DNA of 64,000 nucleotides from Bacteroidales bacterium (GTDB lineage Bacteria; Bacteroidota; Bacteroidia; Bacteroidales; F082): NCBI GenBank assembly GCA_017461665.1, contig JAFTXI010000024.1, positions 1 to 64,000 of the forward strand, read 5' to 3'. Shown piece by piece: positions 9,498 to 17,199 of this stretch (position 1 is its first letter; each line of letters starts with the position of its first letter). The notes under the pieces were generated by a model. It saw only the letters and a program-made list of their open reading frames with translations, ran no database searches and was not told where the DNA came from. The position numbers and the translations under genes were made by a program.

Positions 9498-10598
9498 TCA
9501 TTTGGTTTTTAGTTCTTCTATTTCATCCTGCTGTTTCTCTATCTGCTTCTGCAATTCGATGACATAAAGCGTAAGTTCTTCTATCTTTTCCAACAGTACG
9601 GCATTCATCTCGGCTACATCAATGCCATTTTCTAAGACCTCTGCCCTTGATGGAACCGACGGAAGATGGGAGTTGTTTTCAATATATTGTTCAAGTTCTT
9701 CCAAACTCATCAGTTCGTGTTCTTCAGAAAACACATAATCGGGCCACTCTTCAACTTCTTTTATCGATACCTTTGTGCTTAGCAGTCCGCCGTCAACCGA
9801 TAATGCATATCCGCTATTGGCAACACAGCCTATCCCGACATTACCTCCCGTCAGAGAAAACGAAGTGGCGTTCATCGTCATGTTGCCCGATGAATTGACG
9901 GTTATTGTATTGTTGGCATTCTGAAACATTATCGCTGCTGTTTTTCCTGTTCCGGAACTTTGCAGTAAGACATCTGCATTCTCGTTACTGTCGGCGAGAA
10001 CATGGAGCTTTGCCTGCGGTGTTGTGGTGTTGCCAATGGCAATCTTGCCCGTCTTGGTCTCTCCATTAGAAGCAGTGATAAACATCGTCGGTCTGCTGCT
10101 ACCAAAACCCATCATGATTCCCGGCACCTCGTTTAAAAGCGGGGCAGCGGCACTATAACCTTTTCCTATCACAATGCCGCTATTGGAACGTGATTTTGTA
10201 TATGTTCCGATTGCAATGGTATTAACACCGGAGGATACATTCATATAACCCATCGATATTGCATTTGTTCCACTTGAGTTGTTCGCCAAACCGATGCCGA
10301 TGCTTCTTAATCCTGTCACAGTGTCGTTAACTCCCAAAGCTATCGCGTTGGCGCCAGAAACATAATTCGCAAGTCCCAAGGCGATGGATGCCTCACCGGA
10401 GACATTGTTGCTCTGACCTCCTGATATGGAATAATTCCCAGATGCCGAATTGTTGTATCCAAGAGTGGAGGAATAGATACCTCTTTTCCAGGATTCAGTA
10501 CCTCCACATAGCACGCAATCTGTAGAAGTTGCCAATTGTGCTTTCACCACCATCGTAAGCAAAAGCATTATTATTGTAATGGTTATATTCCTTTTCAT
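9498..10598 (-). CDS. YadA-head-like secreted protein with C-terminal coiled coil
   Basis: The 366-residue product has a signal peptide cleaved at VKA-Q. Residues about 40-150 are a run of roughly 14-residue repeats of the type ASIALGLANYVSGANAIALG, as in the left-handed beta-roll heads of YadA-type trimeric adhesins. A beta-rich middle follows, then HLPSVPSRAEVLENGIDVAE and a charged coiled coil (about 325-366: EELTLYVIELQKQIEKQQDE), an ending seen in phage-tail-fibre-like proteins of this phylum. There is no beta-barrel translocator, so it is not a canonical autotransporter. First gene of the tight cluster leading into the Rhs gene; probably a trimeric surface fibre. Confidence 0.78.
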   Translation of the reverse strand: MKRNITITIIMLLLTMVVKAQLATSTDCVLCGGTESWKRGIYSSTLGYNNSASGNYSISGGQSNNVSGEASIALGLANYVSGANAIALGVNDTVTGLRSIGIGLANNSSGTNAISMGYMNVSSGVNTIAIGTYTKSRSNSGIVIGKGYSAAAPLLNEVPGIMMGFGSSRPTMFITASNGETKTGKIAIGNTTTPQAKLHVLADSNENADVLLQSSGTGKTAAIMFQNANNTITVNSSGNMTMNATSFSLTGGNVGIGCVANSGYALSVDGGLLSTKVSIKEVEEWPDYVFSEEHELMSLEELEQYIENNSHLPSVPSRAEVLENGIDVAEMNAVLLEKIEELTLYVIELQKQIEKQQDEIEELKTK

Positions 10599-10616
10599 TT
10601 CCCTATTATTTTTAAT

Positions 10617-10662
10617 TTAAAAAACTTAGGGACTTGAGTTCCTAATCTTACTCAAGTCCCTT
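10617..10662 (-). terminator. Rho-independent terminator between the T9SS gene and the Rhs cluster
   Basis: Perfect 10-bp inverted repeat, GGGACTTGAG at 10629-10638 against CTCAAGTCCC at 10651-10660, with a 12-nt loop. On the minus strand the stem is followed by a T run (A6 at 10619-10624 on plus). It ends the transcript coming from 12163. Confidence 0.85.
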
Positions 10663-10669
10663 GTTAGAT

Positions 10670-12163
10670 TTATTTCTTCACGAATCTTCCTTTGCTTATC
10701 GTTCCTTCGGCGTTGAAGACTTCATACACATATACCCCAGCATCCAAGGAAGAGACATCCATCGTGAGTACATTGCCGCTGCCTCTTATGATACGGCTCG
10801 TCAAAACCCTGCCGTTCATGTCGATTATCCTTATCCTGTTTTCACTGTCCGTATCTATTCCTCTGATGTCGATGTTGAGTTCGCCCGATGTCGGGTTGGG
10901 ATAGACCATGTTAGCTATCTCATCATCCGACACTTCATTGACATCCAAGGTAGAAGTGATGAAGTCATTGCGGGAGAATCTTGTTATGCTTGCCTCGGTT
11001 ACCTGTTGTGGCTCGAATCTATTGATACTTCCCAACAGCAAGACGTCGCCATTTTCGTATGTCAGCAGGCTCTTGTCGCTATATCCGAGTCTGTCTTTTA
11101 CTGTCAATGTTCCCAATATTTCCATGTCTCGCGTAAACAGACAAATCTGTGTGTGGAATGGTATCACTGCACTCGAATATGAATGATATCCTCCGTATAT
11201 TGTGCTGTCGTTGACATAACTCATGGCGTTGTTTCCCAAAAACGCGCTGTGGCATGTGTCCGATGATATGACCTCATATTTGTTTACCGTCCCGTCAAGC
11301 GATACGTCGCTGATAATAACCTCATACCTATCCTCATCTTCGCGATGGTTGAAATATGTCCCCATTAACACAATCTCGTCGTTCGACATCCACAGGTCGC
11401 TGCTCACCTCATGGTCGTTGTACATATTCGACCCTCCGTATTTCGGGTGTTTCACCGAGACAATCTCTTTAAAATTAAAATCATTGTCGTATATCAGCAA
11501 CCTCATCCCTACAAGAGTGTATTTGGCTATCACGACATATCCACTGCCGTCAGGTCTGACTCTGAGCTGGTTGTCACTGAAGTTGAAGTTATCCATATCG
11601 TATATCTCATCGCCTTGTTTAGGATATGATGCAGCAATAAGTTCTCCGCCTTCATCAAAGACAAGAAACGCCGGCTTCGCTGTCGCCAGTCCGTCTCCTA
11701 TAACTTCACTCAAGACTACAATATTGCCGTCTCTGGCAACAGCGTCGTGATGACTTCTGAAAGCATATTCGCCTTCAGCAGAAAGCTGTTCATGAGCTAT
11801 CAGAGACAATTCGGAATCAAGGACTGCGATATGCAAGTCGTATGTCTCAATATTGCCGCTGCCGGTTTCCTCAACACCGACAAGAAAATAACCCTCAGAT
11901 GTAGGGACTATCTTGATTAACTTTACGTTGGCGAATTCATGGTCATACGAGAAGGTATCATATTCTCCGTTCTCGCCGACTTTATATACTACTGAATAGA
12001 AATCGTCCTCGTTCTCGTATTGATAGCCTGCTATTATGGCTTCGTTATCCTCGTTGATTAAGCCGTCGATGAAAACCGATGGAATATCAAATCCTATCTC
12101 CCACTGCTGTGCTCCGAGCATCATAGGGAAAACCAATGTTAATAATAAAATGAGTCTTTTCAT
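10670..12163 (-). CDS. Secreted protein with T9SS type A sorting domain
   Basis: The 497-residue product has a signal peptide cleaved at LGA-Q. The long central part (about 25-410) consists of beta-strand-rich repeats with recurring IIAGYQYENEDD-, VVLSEVIGDG- and VLMGTYFNHRED-type segments, like the beta-propeller proteins of this phylum that track a value over time. No catalytic motif was recognised. The C-terminal T9SS tail begins at about residue 418 (VYPNPTSGELNIDI) and continues through MNGRVL, LDAGVYVYEV and a basic KGRFVKK end. It lies 23 bp after the lipoprotein gene upstream and is closed by a terminator. Confidence 0.75.
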   Translation of the reverse strand: MKRLILLLTLVFPMMLGAQQWEIGFDIPSVFIDGLINEDNEAIIAGYQYENEDDFYSVVYKVGENGEYDTFSYDHEFANVKLIKIVPTSEGYFLVGVEETGSGNIETYDLHIAVLDSELSLIAHEQLSAEGEYAFRSHHDAVARDGNIVVLSEVIGDGLATAKPAFLVFDEGGELIAASYPKQGDEIYDMDNFNFSDNQLRVRPDGSGYVVIAKYTLVGMRLLIYDNDFNFKEIVSVKHPKYGGSNMYNDHEVSSDLWMSNDEIVLMGTYFNHREDEDRYEVIISDVSLDGTVNKYEVISSDTCHSAFLGNNAMSYVNDSTIYGGYHSYSSAVIPFHTQICLFTRDMEILGTLTVKDRLGYSDKSLLTYENGDVLLLGSINRFEPQQVTEASITRFSRNDFITSTLDVNEVSDDEIANMVYPNPTSGELNIDIRGIDTDSENRIRIIDMNGRVLTSRIIRGSGNVLTMDVSSLDAGVYVYEVFNAEGTISKGRFVKK

Positions 12164-12186
12164 AATGATATAATTTTAAAAGTTTA

Positions 12187-13230
12187 TTAATCTAAAGGTT
12201 GTTGACCAGGTGTATGAATGTAGATATTTGTGTATTCTCCATAAGTTACGGTATTTTTATGGGTGATATAATTCTCATTATCGTTAGGTGTATTTCCCTC
12301 TATAGTTACATCAACAACATAATAATTATGGTCGTATATCTGATTATCATCAAGATCGTTTAATTCTACTTTTAAAACGAAATTGTTAGCCTCAGGTATC
12401 ATCTCGTATATGACCTTATACTCTCCCCATAGAAGGTCATTCATTTCCTGCCAGCAGATGCAGGTGTTGTACACATCATCCCTGTAGAATATATAATCTC
12501 TGTACGATGGATCACATCCATCAAAATCCACTTCCATAAGTTCTACATATATTCCCCTATATTCATCTGGCGCACATGGCCATTCGCTCATGTAACGACT
12601 ACGTATTGTATCATTTAACACTCTATCGGCTCCGCCAGTATAACTTTGATTACCGTCACAACCACCCATACCATCAATATAATGCCAGCAGTCTCCTTCT
12701 TCAAATGGTCCGTCATGATGTAATCCAGAGCCATCGCCTTTGGTTCCGAATCTGCCTTTCAGATCGATGGTGACGCTATCGCCTCTTGTGAGGTTTACTT
12801 CATCTACCAAGATATATTTATAGGCTTTGTTCGACAAGTTGCTGGCTTTGTATCCTTTGCGAGCCTTCTCCACCATCTGTAGATATGCTCTCGCTGCTTC
12901 ATTGCTCGAAACATTGCCGTTATCGTCAATAGCAAGAGTAATACTGAACTCATCGTTGACAAGATGGGAATATCTCTCCATCGGCTCGCTGTAGATTGCA
13001 TTGAAAAGGTTCACGATATTGTCTTTGGCTTCCTCCAATGTAAAAGTATCGGAACTTCTTGTTGCTGTATTGTTTTGATAATCCTTGACCTGCTTGTCAA
13101 ATTTAATTATACTTTCAACAATGGGATTGTTGGCTGTTTCGAGCTTGTTTTCATTTGGATTGGTTTCATCCTCTTTCTTGCATGACACCATCACCAACAG
13201 CATACATGCGAATAATAATACTTGCTTCAT
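12187..13230 (-). CDS. Hypothetical lipoprotein
   Basis: The 347-residue product has a short signal peptide and lipobox VMVSC (Cys at residue 17) followed by KKEDE, an acidic stretch after the +2 position consistent with surface-exposed lipoproteins in this phylum. Residues about 40-150 look helical and 160-340 beta-rich, with a cluster of Cys residues (GDCWHYIDGMGGCDG, EWPCAP, FDGCDP, YNTCICW). No domain was recognised. It precedes and is probably cotranscribed with the T9SS protein, 23 bp apart, so the two may act together at the cell surface. Confidence 0.65.
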   Translation of the reverse strand: MKQVLLFACMLLVMVSCKKEDETNPNENKLETANNPIVESIIKFDKQVKDYQNNTATRSSDTFTLEEAKDNIVNLFNAIYSEPMERYSHLVNDEFSITLAIDDNGNVSSNEAARAYLQMVEKARKGYKASNLSNKAYKYILVDEVNLTRGDSVTIDLKGRFGTKGDGSGLHHDGPFEEGDCWHYIDGMGGCDGNQSYTGGADRVLNDTIRSRYMSEWPCAPDEYRGIYVELMEVDFDGCDPSYRDYIFYRDDVYNTCICWQEMNDLLWGEYKVIYEMIPEANNFVLKVELNDLDDNQIYDHNYYVVDVTIEGNTPNDNENYITHKNTVTYGEYTNIYIHTPGQQPLD

Positions 13231-13271
13231 TTGAATCTTAATTTAATTTGATTTATTTCCATTTTCAGTTT

Positions 13272-13357
13272 TCAATTTTCAACTCGAAAATATCCATAAT
13301 ACTGCTCACCGTTGCTTAAAGTGATGTCCATTCTGTAGTAGCCGGCATCATCTAAAT
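13272..13357 (-). pseudogene. Out-of-frame C-terminal end of the DUF3244-like gene
   Basis: Downstream of the stop at 13354-13352, the neighbouring frame reads YLDDAGYYRMDITLSNGEQY and then YGYFRVEN before a TGA at 13274-13272. This is the last-strand sequence expected of a small Ig-like DUF3244 protein. Adding one T to the run at 13358-13360 joins the two frames as HATFYLDDAGYYRM. A frameshift or assembly error therefore truncates the upstream ORF. Confidence 0.65.
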
Positions 13358-13651
13358 AAAGGTGGCATGATCGGGTGTTGAAAAGACATTCTCTCTGTCT
13401 ATATAAACACCGTTAGAATCCTTGATGATAATGTGTGCAATTCCCACATTATCGTTAAAGGTAATTGTTAATACATGTCCCGTAATGTCAGCCGAAATGG
13501 TTTCGGAACGAGGTTCGGAACTGTTTTGGATGTTTGCTTTTATGCTTAACACATCTATCTCATCCGACGACATTGTTTGCATGGCATACGATACGGACGA
13601 AATTAATGATAGCATAAGCATGATTAAAATTCTATTTGTCATAGGCAACAC
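13352..13651 (-). CDS. Small secreted DUF3244-like protein, truncated by a frameshift
   Basis: The frame gives up to 99 residues from GTG 13651; ATG 13642 (MTNRILIML) is the likelier start. There is a signal peptide cleaved near SYA-M. The mature part (VLTITFNDNVGIAHIIIKDS) is a beta-sandwich segment resembling DUF3244, small Bacteroidetes proteins of unknown role often beside TPR-HTH regulators, as here. The reading frame stops early, and the missing final strands are in the next frame (13272..13357). A good promoter lies just upstream (13670..13702). Confidence 0.6.
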   Translation of the reverse strand: MLPMTNRILIMLMLSLISSVSYAMQTMSSDEIDVLSIKANIQNSSEPRSETISADITGHVLTITFNDNVGIAHIIIKDSNGVYIDRENVFSTPDHATFI

Positions 13652-13669
13652 TTTTAATTGTTTCGTTCA

Positions 13670-13702
13670 CAAATGTAGGGTACAAACATTCTACATTCCA
13701 AA
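13670..13702 (-). promoter_or_regulatory. Bacteroidetes promoter for the DUF3244-like gene
   Basis: On the minus strand the -7 box TACATTTG (13677-13670) fits TAnnTTTG exactly, with -33 box TTTG (13702-13699) 21 bp upstream. It lies about 28 bp from ATG 13642. Confidence 0.6.
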
Positions 13703-13815
13703 TTAATGGCAAGAATGTTTTTCTCCATTTTTCACAAAAACGGATATATAATATTGATTATATTACAATTAGAAGATTAAATTTTGAAACTATCTGAAAC
13801 TCGTTCAAAACGAAT

Positions 13816-15813
13816 TTAGATAATACTTAACAGAAATGACTGTAGATTGGAATCTGAACTGATATCAAATATCGCCTTTATCTTATTCATTCTCCTCCAT
13901 ACGGCATTGTAACTTTTATCTAATAACTCCGACATGTCGGTTATGTTAATATCCAAAAGTAATAAACAGATACATACAAGATCCTCGTTGTCTATTTTAG
14001 GATATTTAGAAGAAATTCTCTCAAGTATGTTGTTTAGATGAGCATTTGCAGCATATTTTAAGGATATAATATCTTTGGCTTTTAATGTTTTTAATTTCGT
14101 TGACTTTACCTTATTGTTGTTTTTATAGGCAATCTGATACATGATATTTTTACAAATCTCTGTTTCATAGTATGAATTCACATCAACCTGTTTGGTATAT
14201 GAAAGTTGCTCTCTTAGTCTATTTAATTCATTCTCTATGAAAATTATATCATTATTATTGTCGTCAATAATTTTTTGATACGAATTATTTTTAGATTTCT
14301 CTGAAATAATTTCTTCTGTGATATTATCTATGATTATGTTTTTGTTCGCAATATCCTTTTCTTTTTCATTCAAAGAATATAATAACTCATTATGTCTTGT
14401 TCTATAGATTTTCCTTATTAGTAGCATTAATATAAGCATAAGAATCATAATGCTAATTAAAGAAATAACTATATCATGTACCCTTTTCTTTTCTCTGACT
14501 TTTTCTCTATCCAATTTTCTTTTTGTATAGTTATCATACACATTTTGAAGCTTTGCACTTTTTACGTCATTGTTGGCATTTTCAACAGATAGTTTTACAA
14601 TATCGCTGTCGTAGAACGCTTTCATTTCAAAATTACCTAAAGACTCATAGATAGCAGAAAGCTTCGTCGAGGCCGCCGCCTTAATACTATAATTGTCACA
14701 TACGTAACTCTTTTCCAAATAATAAATCGCAGAATCGTACAACATATCATTAAAATACATATCACCCAAGGTATAATAATATGAATATTTCGAACTGCAA
14801 TCCACTAAATTATCTAAGTTGCTCTTCACCAATCTATAAGCACTATCTCTTTCTCCTTCATAAAACAAAATTTGTGCAATGCTTTTCTCAACATCCAATT
14901 TATTCGGTAAACTTGAATTGTATTTTAGCGATTCATTGTAATAATATAAGGCACTATCGAGTTTGTTGGAGAGTTGATAAGAGTTACCTAAGAATTTTAG
15001 AAGATCTACCTTGAAGGATTTTTCACCAATCATCTCAACATATTTCAAAGCTTTTCTGTATTTTGTAATTGCAAGATCACAATAGTTCTCATTTAGGAAT
15101 AATCTTCCGAGACGGGTATAGGTTAGGGCGAGGAAACGAATTTCTGGGTTTTGGATTTCTGGATCTCTGGATTTCTGGGACCCTGAAGTCCTGAAGTCCT
15201 GAATTCCAGAAGTCCAATATTCTTCCATAATTTCAAGCGCTCTTAAGTAATGTTCGCATGCTCCTACAATATCATCGCGTTCAGTGAGACCCACAGCGTG
15301 GTAGTAGTGCGCTTTAGCACAAGCGCTTAGGAACTCTGGATCTCCGGAGTTCTGGATCTCTGGATTTCTGGGACCCTGAGTTCCAGAAGTCCTGAGTTCC
15401 TGAAGTCCAGAAGTCCGTTCAAAGAACGCTACTGCTCCCTTAATTTCCTCGAAGTTATATTGCGGGAGATAGTTTTTATATAAGGAGTCGGCAATGAGGA
15501 GCTGGGATTTGTAGTAAGTCACCGAGTCACTACGTAGGGACGTATCGTATACGTCCTTATTGCATATTATATACGTGGACACATTGAATGTGTCCGTACA
15601 GGTGCCTGAGCTTGTCGAAGGCACAACGTCATCGCCCGTCGCTTCGACAGGCTCAGCGACCGAATCAATTCCTAATTCCTCACTCCTAATTCCTAATTCT
15701 TCAACAATCTGCGCTTCGACAGGCTCAACAACCGTGGACAAAGTGTGTTGTCCGTTGTCTGTTATCTGTTGACCTAAAAAAGCGAATAATATGTAAAGAA
15801 AAATCATTCTCAT
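13816..15813 (-). CDS. TPR membrane regulator with C-terminal HTH domain, carrying in-frame repeat insertions
   Basis: The 665-residue protein has an N-terminal signal sequence, tetratricopeptide-like helices (about 85-420, for example ALTYTRLGRLFLNE and ALKYVEMIGEKSF), one membrane segment near 440-462 (VHDIVISLISIMILMLILML), a coiled coil (about 480-550) and a C-terminal helix-turn-helix-like region (about 605-665, DLVCICLLLLDINITDMSEL). This is the architecture of Bacteroidetes membrane regulators that sense in the periplasm with the TPR part and bind DNA with the tail. Residues about 14-93, 132-160 and 200-222 are encoded by short interspersed repeats, not by TPR sequence. It lies next to the DUF3244-like gene, a common pairing, and may control it. 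Confidence 0.78.
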   Translation of the reverse strand: MRMIFLYILFAFLGQQITDNGQHTLSTVVEPVEAQIVEELGIRSEELGIDSVAEPVEATGDDVVPSTSSGTCTDTFNVSTYIICNKDVYDTSLRSDSVTYYKSQLLIADSLYKNYLPQYNFEEIKGAVAFFERTSGLQELRTSGTQGPRNPEIQNSGDPEFLSACAKAHYYHAVGLTERDDIVGACEHYLRALEIMEEYWTSGIQDFRTSGSQKSRDPEIQNPEIRFLALTYTRLGRLFLNENYCDLAITKYRKALKYVEMIGEKSFKVDLLKFLGNSYQLSNKLDSALYYYNESLKYNSSLPNKLDVEKSIAQILFYEGERDSAYRLVKSNLDNLVDCSSKYSYYYTLGDMYFNDMLYDSAIYYLEKSYVCDNYSIKAAASTKLSAIYESLGNFEMKAFYDSDIVKLSVENANNDVKSAKLQNVYDNYTKRKLDREKVREKKRVHDIVISLISIMILMLILMLLIRKIYRTRHNELLYSLNEKEKDIANKNIIIDNITEEIISEKSKNNSYQKIIDDNNNDIIFIENELNRLREQLSYTKQVDVNSYYETEICKNIMYQIAYKNNNKVKSTKLKTLKAKDIISLKYAANAHLNNILERISSKYPKIDNEDLVCICLLLLDINITDMSELLDKSYNAVWRRMNKIKAIFDISSDSNLQSFLLSII
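15146..15215. repeat. Interspersed repeat inside the TPR gene, copy 1
   Basis: A run of short units (ggatttctggatctctgg, gggaccctgaagtcctga, ttccagaagtcc) that recurs at 15335..15420. It stays in frame and encodes the loop DFRTSGSQKSRDPEIQNPEI between TPR helices. Confidence 0.75.
15335..15420. repeat. Interspersed repeat inside the TPR gene, copy 2
   Basis: Same unit family as 15146..15215, longer: ggatctctggatttctggg, accctgagttccagaagtcc and further copies. It encodes RTSGLQELRTSGTQGPRNPE in frame. Confidence 0.75.
15535..15775. repeat. Cluster of five or more short palindromic and tandem repeats in coding sequence
   Basis: In order: perfect 8-bp arms ggacgtat/atacgtcc (15538-15556); perfect 9-bp arms ggacacatt/aatgtgtcc (15577-15595) followed by gtaca; gtgcct/aggcac around gagcttgtcga (15602-15624); gtcgc/gcgac around ttcgacaggctca (15638-15660); two copies of a cctaattcctcactcctaat-type unit (15670-15703); and gcttcgacaggctcaacaac (15712-15731). 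All are read through in frame near the N-terminus of the TPR protein. Confidence 0.8.
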
Positions 15814-15875
15814 AGTTGCGCAAAGATAAGAAAAAATAGCTAAGGACTAAGACTGATAGGAGAAAGATTTTTTCT

Positions 15876-15883
15876 TACTTTTG
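15876..15883 (+). promoter_or_regulatory. Promoter -7 box for the ThrE-type exporter
   Basis: TACTTTTG matches TAnnTTTG, 23 bp before the ATG at 15907. No clear -33 box was seen. Confidence 0.45.
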
Positions 15884-15906
15884 TCTGTTGATTTATCTTA
15901 TTTTTT

Positions 15907-17166
15907 ATGCGAAACGACAATGCAAAAATATTAGACCTCGCATACGAGGCTGGAGCTATCTTGTTGGAAAACGGTGCTGAGATTTCTCGAGTGGAAGACA
16001 CCATACAACGTATTGCCAACTATTATGGCGTCGATGATGTCAACGTCTTCGTGTTGAGCAACGGCATCATGGCGACGGGCAACAACTACGCGCGTTCCAA
16101 GTTCATCCCTATAAAAGGCTCGAGTTTGGATAAGGTCGTCGCCGTCAATCAGCTGTCGCGCGACGTGACGAATGGGAAATGTGATGTCGCTCAGCTTGAG
16201 CTTCGTCTGCGTGAGATACGCGCCATGAAAGCCAAGCCTGCCATAGAACAGATAATCGCTTCTGCATTAGGCAGCGCTGGTTTCTGCATCATCTTCGGCG
16301 GCGGCTTCGACGATTGTCTCATCTCCACCATAGCAGGACTCCTTCTCTGGATATTCATATTGTATATTGGCAACCGCCATCTCTCACGCATCATGACGAA
16401 CGTCGTGGGCGGACTGCTTGCCTCATTCTTCTGTATCGCCATGTTTCAATTCGGCTTCGGCACTCATCTCAGCAACATGATTATCGGTGCTGTCATACCT
16501 CTCATTCCGGGAGTGGCGTTCACCAACGGCATCCGCGACCTCGCCAACGAGGATTATATCGCCGGCGTGACCCGCTTGTTAGACGCGCTCCTCACCTTCT
16601 TCTGCATAGCTCTCGGTGTAGCGCTCTCCTTCATCATCGACGCTGCTATATACGGTCAGATGCAGGTCTTGGATCCACTCGCTGCCTCGTCCGACACAGC
16701 GCCACTTTACGTCCAGCTGCCAGCAGCCTTCATCGCCACATGGGCCTTCGCCGCACTCTTCGGCGTGCCTCGCAAATATTACATCGACTGCGGAATATGC
16801 GGCATGCTCGGCTGGCTTCTCTACCTCATTCTGCTACGACACACTAACATGTCTCCCGCAATGTCGGCATTCTTCGCTACAGCATTAGTGGCACTGACTT
16901 CATTAGTACAATCTATAGTAAGAAAATGTCCTGTCACGGTGTTCCTCATAAGCGGAATATTTCCTTTAGTTCCCGGAGCAGGAATCTTCTGGACAAGCTA
17001 TTATATGGTTTCCAACGATTTATATACAGCCTTACAAACAGGTCTCGTCGCTATAAAAGTAACGATTGCTATCGCAGCTGGCATCTTGGTTGTGATGGAA
17101 ATAAACAGCAAAAACAGAATCGGGAAACTATTTCTGAAAGATAAAAAAAGACGAAGGACTGCATAG
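15907..17166 (+). CDS. Threonine/serine exporter family protein (ThrE, both domains fused)
   Basis: The 419-residue inner-membrane protein has the ThrE N-terminal cytoplasmic domain (about 1-115: LLENGAEISRVEDTIQRIA, VLSNGIMAT) and about ten membrane helices from residue 118. The PLIPGVAFTNGIRDL motif is near 198-212, and a second ThrE_2-like half from about 265 contains FPLVPGAGIF. By family it exports threonine and serine using the proton-motive force. In many bacteria the two halves are separate genes; here they are fused. The gene is visibly richer in GC than its neighbours. It ends in a bidirectional terminator shared with the convergent dipeptidase gene. Confidence 0.85.
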   Translation: MRNDNAKILDLAYEAGAILLENGAEISRVEDTIQRIANYYGVDDVNVFVLSNGIMATGNNYARSKFIPIKGSSLDKVVAVNQLSRDVTNGKCDVAQLELRLREIRAMKAKPAIEQIIASALGSAGFCIIFGGGFDDCLISTIAGLLLWIFILYIGNRHLSRIMTNVVGGLLASFFCIAMFQFGFGTHLSNMIIGAVIPLIPGVAFTNGIRDLANEDYIAGVTRLLDALLTFFCIALGVALSFIIDAAIYGQMQVLDPLAASSDTAPLYVQLPAAFIATWAFAALFGVPRKYYIDCGICGMLGWLLYLILLRHTNMSPAMSAFFATALVALTSLVQSIVRKCPVTVFLISGIFPLVPGAGIFWTSYYMVSNDLYTALQTGLVAIKVTIAIAAGILVVMEINSKNRIGKLFLKDKKRRRTA

Positions 17167-17182
17167 AGCCTTCGTCTTTTCT
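17145..17182. terminator. Bidirectional terminator
   Basis: 12-bp arms aaaagacgaagg (17146-17157) and ccttcgtctttt (17169-17180) flank the ThrE stop. A runs on the left and T runs on the right allow termination of both convergent genes. Confidence 0.85.
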
Positions 17183-17199
17183 TAAAATTTATAGCTTAA

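Noticed and set aside
15146-15775. Possible CRISPR array in the repeat-rich TPR gene
   Set aside because: Units vary in length and order, there are no regular unique spacers, and the region is translated in frame.
16314-16847. 177-residue His/Arg-rich plus-strand ORF in the thrE gene
   Set aside because: Alternate frame of a GC-rich gene; composition is an artefact.
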